Source: Desulfuromonadaceae bacterium | Lineage (GTDB): Bacteria > Desulfobacterota > Desulfuromonadia > Desulfuromonadales > Desulfuromonadaceae | DNA length: 15,534 nt | Direction of reading: 5' to 3' | Assembly (NCBI GenBank): GCA_027065245.1 | Contig: JAMOOS010000073.1 | Span: 1 to 15,534, forward strand | Shown here: positions 7,666 to 13,210 of the stretch, one piece after another | Layout: every line of letters begins with the position of its first letter | Position numbering within the stretch: position 1 is the first letter of the stretch | Notes under the pieces: model-generated | What the model was told of the DNA's origin: nothing | The model's database searches: none | What the model saw: only the letters and a program-made list of their open reading frames with translations | Made by a program: the position numbers and the translations under genes

Positions 7666-8130
7666 ATGGATATTAAAGATATCAAAACGTTGGTGAAGGT
7701 GATAACAGACTCAGATATTACCGAGTTTGAGTTTGAAACAGACGAAGAACGCATCATGATCAAGCGCGGCAAGGATACCGAAATTGTCCAGGTCGCTGCT
7801 CCGGCTGCGTATCCGCAACCCATGCCGCTTCCGGCTGCACCGGCGGCAGCGCCGGCCGCAGCCGCCGATGCTCCGGTGGCCAACGATCAGTATGACACCA
7901 TTAGCTCACCCATTGTTGGAACCTTTTACGCTGCTCCGTCGCCGGAATCAGCACCTTATGTAAAAGTTGGCGATGTGGTAGAGGCTGGCCAGACGTTGTG
8001 CATTGTCGAGGCCATGAAGTTGATGAACGAGATCGAGGCAGAGTTTAAGTGCAAGATTATCGAAATCGTCAAGGCCAATGCTCAGCCGGTTGAATTTGGT
8101 GACGCACTGTTTATCGTGGAAAAACTGTAA
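7666..8130 (+). CDS. accB: Biotin carboxyl carrier protein of acetyl-CoA carboxylase
   Basis: AccB carries the biotin that moves carboxylate from AccC to the carboxyltransferase, making malonyl-CoA for fatty acid synthesis in the cytoplasm. The 154-residue protein has a charged N-terminal segment (about 1-45), an Ala/Pro-rich flexible linker (about 46-75) and a biotinyl domain (about 80-154). The biotin attachment site is K118 in EAMKLMNE. The protruding-thumb region typical of AccB precedes it (about GTFYAAPSPESAPYVKVGD). ATG 7666 has GGAGA about nine bases upstream. It lies next to accC, the usual arrangement, so the two subunits are made together. Confidence 0.97.
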   Translation: MDIKDIKTLVKVITDSDITEFEFETDEERIMIKRGKDTEIVQVAAPAAYPQPMPLPAAPAAAPAAAADAPVANDQYDTISSPIVGTFYAAPSPESAPYVKVGDVVEAGQTLCIVEAMKLMNEIEAEFKCKIIEIVKANAQPVEFGDALFIVEKL

Positions 8131-8186
8131 CGACCGCGTTGTTAACGGGGCTGTCAGGCTCCGCTGAGATTGATTGTGGAGAAATT

Positions 8187-9524
8187 ATGATACATAAAGT
8201 TGTCATTGCCAACCGCGGTGAGATTGCGCTGCGCATCCTGCGGGCGTGTAAGGAACTGGGCATCAAAACGGTAGCAGTGCACTCGGATGTGGATAGCGAA
8301 GCGCTGCATGTAAAACTTGCCGATCAAAGCGTATGTATCGGTCCGGCACCCAGCGCTGATAGTTACCTCAATATGAAAGCTATCATCAGTGCTGCTGAGG
8401 TTACCGACGCCGATGCCATTCACCCCGGCTACGGTTTTCTGTCGGAAAATGCCGAGTTCGCCGAAATATGCCAGAACTGCGGCCTGATTTTCATCGGCCC
8501 TACGGCTGATAATATGCGCCTTATGGGAGATAAAATCAGCGCCAGGCAGACGGTAACAAAAGCAGGAGTGCCTATTCTCCCCGGCACCAAGGATGGGGTG
8601 CCAAATTCTGAAGAGGCAGTGCTTATCGCTAACGATATCGGTTATCCGGTAATCATCAAAGCCACTGCCGGTGGTGGTGGTCGCGGCATGAAAATTGTCC
8701 ATTCCGCTGCCGCACTGCCCAATGCCTACGCTGCCGCTCGCTCCGAAGCCAAAGCCGGCTTTGGCAACCCTGAGGTGTACATCGAAAAATACTGCCAGCG
8801 GCCACGCCACGTCGAAATTCAGATTATGGCCGACAAGCACGGCAACGTAATTCATCTTGGCGAGCGCGATTGTTCCATTCAGCGCCGTCATCAGAAACTG
8901 CTCGAAGAAGCGCCGTGCTCCATCCTGCCCGACGACGTGCGCCAAAAAATGTGCGCCTGCGCTGTTGCCGCCGCCGAGGCGGTTAATTACTCCAGTGTTG
9001 GCACGGTGGAATTTCTGCTCGATGCCAACAACGATTTCTTCTTTATGGAGATGAATACCCGCGTGCAGGTTGAGCATCCAGTTACCGAGATGATTACCGG
9101 CGTGGATATTGTTAAAGAGCAGATACTGTGTGCTGCCGGCGAGCCGTTGCGCTACCGTCAGGAGGATATCGTCTTTCGCGGTCATGCCATTGAATGCCGC
9201 ATCAACGCTGAAGATCCGGAAAAATTTACCCCCTGTCCCGGACTTATTGACGGTTACCACACTCCCGGCGGTTTGGGGGTGCGGGTAGATAGCGCCGTGT
9301 ATGATCAGTACAAAGTGCTGCCCAACTACGATTCGATGATTGCCAAGCTTATCGTTCACGCCGATAGCCGCGAAGAGGCTATCAAGCGGATGAACCGTGC
9401 TCTTGATGAGTACATCATTGAAGGGATTAAGACCACCATTCCGTTCCATCAGCGCATCATGAACAACAAAGAGTTTATCGAAGGCGATGTGGATACCAGC
9501 TTTCTCGAACGGGTACAGCTCTGA
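8187..9524 (+). CDS. accC: Biotin carboxylase subunit of acetyl-CoA carboxylase
   Basis: AccC uses ATP and bicarbonate to carboxylate the biotin on AccB. The product is 445 residues, close to the E. coli size. It has an N-terminal biotin-carboxylase fold (IHKVVIANRGEIALRIL), an ATP-grasp domain with K158 and the glycine loop G162-G165, the metal/bicarbonate residues E288, N290 and R292 in FMEMNTRVQVEHP, and a C-terminal domain including HAIECRINAEDP. The frame is open from 8139, but ATG 8187 is chosen because TGGAGA lies just upstream and the conserved family N-terminus begins there. The 56 bases after accB contain no terminator, so accB-accC form one unit. A strong terminator follows the stop codon. 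Confidence 0.97.
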   Translation: MIHKVVIANRGEIALRILRACKELGIKTVAVHSDVDSEALHVKLADQSVCIGPAPSADSYLNMKAIISAAEVTDADAIHPGYGFLSENAEFAEICQNCGLIFIGPTADNMRLMGDKISARQTVTKAGVPILPGTKDGVPNSEEAVLIANDIGYPVIIKATAGGGGRGMKIVHSAAALPNAYAAARSEAKAGFGNPEVYIEKYCQRPRHVEIQIMADKHGNVIHLGERDCSIQRRHQKLLEEAPCSILPDDVRQKMCACAVAAAEAVNYSSVGTVEFLLDANNDFFFMEMNTRVQVEHPVTEMITGVDIVKEQILCAAGEPLRYRQEDIVFRGHAIECRINAEDPEKFTPCPGLIDGYHTPGGLGVRVDSAVYDQYKVLPNYDSMIAKLIVHADSREEAIKRMNRALDEYIIEGIKTTIPFHQRIMNNKEFIEGDVDTSFLERVQL

Positions 9525-9530
9525 TATAAG
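9522..9530 (+). promoter_or_regulatory. Possible extended -10 element for mqnA
   Basis: TGATATAAG overlaps the accC stop codon and fits the TGn-TATAAT extended -10 form with one mismatch. No good -35 is visible 17 bases upstream. Transcription from here would begin near 9537, upstream of the accC terminator hairpin, which would then form part of the mqnA leader. The call is weak. Confidence 0.25.
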
Positions 9531-9548
9531 TCGAACCTTAAAATCCCC

Positions 9549-9580
9549 GGGCGGGAGCCGTTGGCTTCCGCCCCTTTTTT
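9549..9580 (+). terminator. Intrinsic terminator after accC
   Basis: GGGCGGGAGCC (9549-9559) pairs with GGCTTCCGCCC (9563-9573) in an 11-bp stem with one G-T wobble and a GTT loop. One C and then six T follow. It ends the accB-accC transcript. The T-tract stops 13 bases before the mqnA start codon. Confidence 0.93.
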
Positions 9581-9593
9581 GTGATGCAATGCC

Positions 9594-10418
9594 ATGCCTT
9601 TAAAACTGGGTCACATAGATTACCTCAACTGTGTGCCGCTGTTCCATTACCTGCGTAATTGCGGTTTTGACGGTGAGATTGTCAAAGGGGTGCCGTCCAC
9701 CCTAAATGCCATGCTCGCTCGGGGCGAGATCGATGTCAGCCCATCGTCCTCGTTTGAATACGGACGCAGCTTTACCGCCTATAAGCTGTTGCCCGGCTAT
9801 TCAATCAGCGCTTTTGGCCCGGTGCAAAGTGTGATGCTGTTCAGTCATGTGCCTGTAGACGAATTGCGTGGTCACCGTATCTATATTACCGGTGAATCGG
9901 CCACGTCGGTGAACCTGTTGCGGGTGCTGCTGCGTGAATACTATGGCTGGGATCAGGTAGATACCTGTGTTCCAGATGTACCGGTAGAAGAGATGCTGGC
10001 GCAGGGCAGGGCAGTGCTTCTTATCGGTGACAGGGCGTTGCGTCTTGCCCTGGCATCGCAACCAACCGTGCGCTATCATTACGACCTGGCCAGCCTGTGG
10101 CGGCAATTCACCGCTATGCCCTTTGTGTTTGCTTTGTGGATTGTCCGTAACGACGTAGTGGATGGCAAATTGGCCAGTTTGCAGCGGTTGCGGCAACATC
10201 TGGCGGCTTCGTATGCCAGGGCCAGAGCTGAGTTGCCGGAATTAGCTGCAACCGTAAGCCGCAATAGCTGGATTAGCGCCGACCAGCTGCTTGATTACTG
10301 GCGCTGCATGTCTTACGAACTTGATGAAGCGCATCTGGCCGGGCTGGAACTGTTTTATGAACTATGTGTAAAATATGGCTACCTTAAGCGGCGGCCAAAA
10401 GTGGAATTTGTTGACTGA
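9594..10418 (+). CDS. mqnA: Chorismate dehydratase, futalosine menaquinone pathway
   Basis: MqnA dehydrates chorismate to 3-[(1-carboxyvinyl)oxy]benzoate, the first committed step of the futalosine route to menaquinone. The 274-residue cytoplasmic protein has a periplasmic-binding-protein-like fold. Family features are the N-terminal G6-H-I-D-Y-L-N12 followed by VPL, the V48-S-P-S-S-S-F-E-Y56 pocket segment and the FTAMPFVFALW stretch near residue 180. ATG 9594 is the only start that keeps the conserved N-terminus; two nearby ATGs (9584, 9589) are out of frame. No Shine-Dalgarno sequence is visible, because the terminator T-tract occupies that region. MqnD, a related PBP-like enzyme, is the main alternative, but the GHIDYLN start fits MqnA better. 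Confidence 0.85.
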   Translation: MPLKLGHIDYLNCVPLFHYLRNCGFDGEIVKGVPSTLNAMLARGEIDVSPSSSFEYGRSFTAYKLLPGYSISAFGPVQSVMLFSHVPVDELRGHRIYITGESATSVNLLRVLLREYYGWDQVDTCVPDVPVEEMLAQGRAVLLIGDRALRLALASQPTVRYHYDLASLWRQFTAMPFVFALWIVRNDVVDGKLASLQRLRQHLAASYARARAELPELAATVSRNSWISADQLLDYWRCMSYELDEAHLAGLELFYELCVKYGYLKRRPKVEFVD

Positions 10419-10444
10419 AAAAAACACTCTGCTGTTGCATTGAG

Positions 10445-10473
10445 TTGACAGCGCGGCTGTTATGCATTAAAAC
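10445..10473 (+). promoter_or_regulatory. Predicted promoter of tRNA-Leu
   Basis: A perfect TTGACA -35 (10445-10450) is followed after 17 bases by TAAAAC (10468-10473), which matches the -10 consensus at four of six positions. Transcription would start near 10480, a few bases before the mature tRNA 5' end at 10487. Confidence 0.55.
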
Positions 10474-10486
10474 TGACCGCACATTT

Positions 10487-10573
10487 GCCCGGGTGGCGGA
10501 ACTGGTAGACGCAAGGGACTTAAAATCCCTCGGCCTTCTGGCTGTACGAGTTCGATTCTCGTCCCGGGTACCA
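10487..10573 (+). tRNA. tRNA-Leu (anticodon UAA)
   Basis: This 87-base gene folds as a class II tRNA. The acceptor GCCCGGG pairs with CCCGGGT (terminal G-U), and discriminator A and an encoded CCA end the gene. The anticodon stem is AGGGA/TCCCT around the loop CTTAAAA, giving anticodon TAA at 10521-10523 for UUA codons. A long variable arm with a GCC/GGC stem identifies a leucine tRNA. The T-arm is ACGAG-TTCGATT-CTCGT. It stands alone between mqnA and a lipoprotein gene, with its own promoter and terminator. Confidence 0.98.
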
Positions 10574-10579
10574 TATACA

Positions 10580-10620
10580 AACAGGGGATGCTCTGCAAGG
10601 GGGCATCCCCTGTTGTTTTT
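10580..10620 (+). terminator. Intrinsic terminator after tRNA-Leu
   Basis: A 12-bp perfect stem, AACAGGGGATGC (10580-10591) with GCATCCCCTGTT (10603-10614), has an 11-base loop. G and then five T follow. It starts seven bases after the tRNA CCA end. Confidence 0.93.
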
Positions 10621-10656
10621 CCCGCGTGATTACCGGCATTAAGGGTAGATGTATTA

Positions 10657-10685
10657 TTGACAGGGTATGTAAACAATGTTAATTT
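10657..10685 (+). promoter_or_regulatory. Predicted promoter of the lipoprotein gene
   Basis: A perfect TTGACA -35 (10657-10662) is followed after 17 bases by TAATTT (10680-10685); GTTAAT at 10678, 15 bases away, is an alternative -10. The 5' leader would be about 95 bases. I saw no riboswitch pattern in it. The region lies directly after the tRNA terminator, so a new promoter is expected here. Confidence 0.45.
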
Positions 10686-10785
10686 CAGCTAAATTTGCCG
10701 CTGGCATTCAATACGTTAACATTTCTGGCGTGCAAGGCGTTGTGAACTGGTTGTTTTTTCCGTTACCAATACACAGGAGAGTAGT

Positions 10786-12105
10786 ATGAAATTTTTGAAA
10801 GCAGTCATGGTTCTGTTTGCTCTGGGATTTTTGAGCGCCTGCGGTGGCGGTGGCGGCGGCGGTGGTGGTGGCACCCCCGGCCCTGTGGTGCCAGTTTTCG
10901 ACGGTTCCACCGCAATTATCAGTTCCAGCGCTTCTTCCGCCTCCATTGGACTGCCCGGTGATACGGCAACAGATGAAGCGGTGCTTACCTTTGAAATCAA
11001 AGATTCCGCTGGTACCAGTATCCCCGATGGTGCCAAAGTTGACTTTGCCATGCTTACACGGCCGCGCGGTGGCGAAAAACTTTCTGCCGATTATGCTTAT
11101 ACCAAAGATGGTAAAGCTACCGTGGTACTGAAGAGCGGTACCGCTTCTGGTCCGGTGGAAGTACAGGCTACTTATTATGATGTTGGTACTGGTGTAACAC
11201 ATACTCATATTATTAAAGTTACTATTGTCAGTGGTACTCCTGATGTGCGCCACCTGAGTATAGCAGTCGAGAAATTCAGTCTTGATGCCACGGTTTTTGG
11301 TTTGGAAGATACTATAAGTGCCTATCTTGGTGATCGCTATGGCAATGTAATTGACGATGGTACTCCTGTCAGTTTTATCACTGAAGGCGGCACTATTGGC
11401 ACCAGCAGTGGTTTTAACACTACAACGATCTCCGGTGTGGCAACAGCAACTCTGCGTACCGCTAATCCTACAACTCCTGCTCTGGGTGGTATAGCTCCCT
11501 TTGGTAACCCTGGTCGGTGTCGTGTGGTGGTCTATACTTCCGGCAGTGAGAGTTTCGAAGATCTGAACGGTGATGGAGTGTATACCGCGGGTGTGGACAG
11601 GTTTGTAGCTTCTTCCGATATGTCGGAGCCGTATATTGATGCCAATGACAGCGGTCAATATGAAGTTGGCGAACTGTACATTGACGCTGATGGTAACGGG
11701 CAGTTTACTCCGGCCAATGGTGTTTATGATGCTAAAACCACTATCTGGACCAGTGGTAATGTTGTGTTCTCGGCCGGCATTTCGGTGCAGATCGCTTCTC
11801 CGGTCGTTGCTATGAAAGTCGATTCCAGCAAGACTCTTAAGTTTACCGTATCTGATCAGTATGGCAATACACCGTTGGACGGGACCAAGTACGATATCAC
11901 TACTACGTACAAAGAAGCTAAATTCAGCAATAAGAGTCCGGAATCACCACTTAAGGATAACGATGGTGCTATTAAGACAGTCAGCTTCACCGTTACCACT
12001 ACCGATAAAGCGGTCGTAGGTGATACGTTTGTCATTCGCGTAGCGGCGACATTGCCAAACGGTACGCAGTCGGTGGCTAACTATACCGTTACCGTCGTGA
12101 ACTGA
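10786..12105 (+). CDS. Large lipoprotein with poly-Gly linker, Ig-like segments and acidic repeats
   Basis: I cannot assign a named function. The 439-residue product begins with a lipoprotein signal and lipobox L16-S17-A18-C19, followed by ten glycines as a flexible tether from the membrane. The rest is beta-rich and Thr/Ser/Gly-rich, resembling bacterial Ig-like (Big_1/invasin-type) domains: about residues 65-150 (FEIKDSAGTSIPDGAKVDF), 170-235 (YLGDRYGNVIDDGTPVSF) and 345-439 (FTVSDQYGNTPLDGTKYD). Between the second and third are three EF-hand-loop-like motifs, D259-x-N-x-D-G264, D285-x-N-D-S-G290 and D300-x-D-x-N-G305, which may bind calcium. AGGAG lies six bases before ATG 10786. Codons favour GGT, GCT and ACT/ACC, hinting at good expression. 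It precedes the gspC operon but has its own terminator. It could be a surface or secreted partner of that system, or an independent adhesin-like lipoprotein. Confidence 0.82.
   Translation: MKFLKAVMVLFALGFLSACGGGGGGGGGGTPGPVVPVFDGSTAIISSSASSASIGLPGDTATDEAVLTFEIKDSAGTSIPDGAKVDFAMLTRPRGGEKLSADYAYTKDGKATVVLKSGTASGPVEVQATYYDVGTGVTHTHIIKVTIVSGTPDVRHLSIAVEKFSLDATVFGLEDTISAYLGDRYGNVIDDGTPVSFITEGGTIGTSSGFNTTTISGVATATLRTANPTTPALGGIAPFGNPGRCRVVVYTSGSESFEDLNGDGVYTAGVDRFVASSDMSEPYIDANDSGQYEVGELYIDADGNGQFTPANGVYDAKTTIWTSGNVVFSAGISVQIASPVVAMKVDSSKTLKFTVSDQYGNTPLDGTKYDITTTYKEAKFSNKSPESPLKDNDGAIKTVSFTVTTTDKAVVGDTFVIRVAATLPNGTQSVANYTVTVVN
10843..10872 (+). repeat. Poly-glycine GGT/GGC codon tract
   Basis: Ten consecutive glycine codons, using only GGT and GGC, directly follow the lipidated Cys codon. 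The near-repetitive GGN triplets could vary in number by slippage without breaking the frame. Confidence 0.8.
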
Positions 12106-12138
12106 TTTACGGCATCTGAACAACATATTGTACAGATC

Positions 12139-12182
12139 AACAGGTCCTCCGCATATTGAGCGGAGGGCCTGTTTTGTTTTTG
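12139..12182 (+). terminator. Intrinsic terminator after the lipoprotein gene
   Basis: CAGGTCCTCCGC (12141-12152) pairs with GCGGAGGGCCTG (12160-12171), with one T-G wobble, a 7-base loop and two flanking A-T pairs. A TTTTGTTTTT run follows. It separates the lipoprotein gene from the gspC operon. In the remaining bases up to 12257 I see only weak dyads, such as CAGG...CCTG followed by five T at 12190-12216. Confidence 0.92.
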
Positions 12183-12257
12183 CCGTTGGCAGGATTGTCC
12201 AGATTTGCCTGTTTTTAATGTTGCTGGGTTTTTCCTGTCCCAAGTGATTTGAATTAA

Positions 12258-12266
12258 TGGTATAAA
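12258..12266 (+). promoter_or_regulatory. Possible extended -10 promoter of the gspC operon
   Basis: TGGTATAAA matches the extended -10 form (TGn-TATAAT) at all but one base. No convincing -35 lies upstream, which is acceptable for this promoter class. The leader to the gspC start would be about 45 bases. Confidence 0.4.
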
Positions 12267-12317
12267 CGGGAGCGGGTATTAGCTCTGCTGTTATCAAACC
12301 AGGTGCCGACCAAAACG

Positions 12318-13196
12318 ATGTTGAATATTTTTTATCGCTGTTTGCCGTTATATTATCTGCTGGCTGCTGTTGCCCTGGGATTGTCACTGGCGTGGCTGGT
12401 CAGTGGCGAGGTGGAGTCGCGCCTTGACGACATGAGTGCGTCCGCGGCCGGCGCGGTTGCTCGGCAGGCGGATGACGGCGCTGTTTCTATCACCGACACT
12501 GACGGCGTTATTCTTAAACGCAATATGTTTTCTGCATCTCTTGCGCATTCTGCAACAACTGAGGGCACGGCAGATCATGACGCTGATACGCAACCGTCTG
12601 CTGCGCACAATGCTGCTCTTGTCGGTACCATTGTCGCCGGCGACGCGTCACTGGCGGTTATTCGCTGCAATAATAAAGATGATGTTTATCGTCTTGATGC
12701 CAGACTGCCAACCGGCGCAATTGTGAAAAGTATCAGTACAGATCATGTTATGTTGCGAGTTGCTGATGGTACTATGCGGCAACTCAGTCTCAAAGCGCGA
12801 CATCACAGCAGTGCCGGAGTTGTTGCCGGTGGCGTTGTGCCGCTGGTGGCGGCAGGGGAGATTAAAAAGGTTGCTGACAACAGTTGGGTTATTTCCCGCC
12901 GGGCGGCGGATAAGTTGCGTGCCAATATTGCTACACTGGTACAGCAGATTCTGGTGACGCCTAAGGTAGCCAACGGCAGAACTTACGGTTTTGTAGTGCG
13001 CCAGGTACAGCCGCACAGCGTGTTCGCACAAATGGATCTGCGCCGTGGTGATGTATTGCACGCGGTTAACGGTGTTGCTCTGGACAGCCCGGAAAAGGGG
13101 TTGCAGATTTTTCAGCAGTTGCGCGAGGCACGCCGCATAGAGGTAGATTTGGAGCGCGGCGTGCAACCGCTGAAATTCAAATACGAGATACGCTAG
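12318..13196 (+). CDS. gspC: GspC, type II secretion inner-membrane protein with PDZ domain
   Basis: GspC spans the inner membrane and joins the inner platform of the type II secretion system to the GspD secretin, with a role in substrate choice. The product is 292 residues from ATG 12318. It has a short cytoplasmic start, one membrane helix (about 9-31), a linker containing the GspC-type ILKRNMFSA, a homology-region (HR) domain (about 98-155, VGTIVAGDASLAVI) and a C-terminal PDZ domain (about 215-290, VFAQMDLRRGDVLHAVNG). An in-frame GTG at 12303 would add five residues. Neither start has an ideal ribosome site: AGGTG lies 12 bases before the ATG. gspD begins 14 bases after the stop. Sequence similarity in GspC is low, so the call depends on architecture plus gspD and gspE downstream. 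Confidence 0.88.
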   Translation: MLNIFYRCLPLYYLLAAVALGLSLAWLVSGEVESRLDDMSASAAGAVARQADDGAVSITDTDGVILKRNMFSASLAHSATTEGTADHDADTQPSAAHNAALVGTIVAGDASLAVIRCNNKDDVYRLDARLPTGAIVKSISTDHVMLRVADGTMRQLSLKARHHSSAGVVAGGVVPLVAAGEIKKVADNSWVISRRAADKLRANIATLVQQILVTPKVANGRTYGFVVRQVQPHSVFAQMDLRRGDVLHAVNGVALDSPEKGLQIFQQLREARRIEVDLERGVQPLKFKYEIR

Positions 13197-13210
13197 GGAG
13201 ATATAATAAC

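Noticed and set aside
8154..9449. Long minus-strand open frame (431 codons) opposite accC
   Set aside because: Shadow of the strongly conserved accC reading frame; the translation shows no domain and no ribosome site.
10487..10573. tRNA-Leu as an integration (attachment) site
   Set aside because: No integrase gene and no direct repeat of the tRNA 3' end was seen downstream within the window.
10445..10642. Plus-strand open frame of 65 codons spanning the tRNA
   Set aside because: It is wholly explained by the tRNA, its leader and its terminator; no ribosome site or family resemblance.
10467..10676. Minus-strand open frame of about 69 codons across the tRNA-Leu gene
   Set aside because: It reads the complement of the tRNA and its terminator (VPGTRIELVQPEG type), a well-known false protein pattern opposite tRNA genes.
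10686..10785. Possible c-di-GMP riboswitch in the lipoprotein leader
   Set aside because: The conserved GEMM core and its two-helix layout are not present; only ordinary AT-rich leader sequence is seen.
10708..11658. Minus-strand open frames opposite the lipoprotein gene, one with ten prolines
   Set aside because: The proline run is simply the complement of the poly-glycine codons; the sense gene has a lipobox, ribosome site, promoter and terminator.
12187..12209. Possible sigma-54 promoter (TGGCAGG...TTGC) upstream of gspC
   Set aside because: The GG and GC elements are 13-17 bases apart instead of the required 10.
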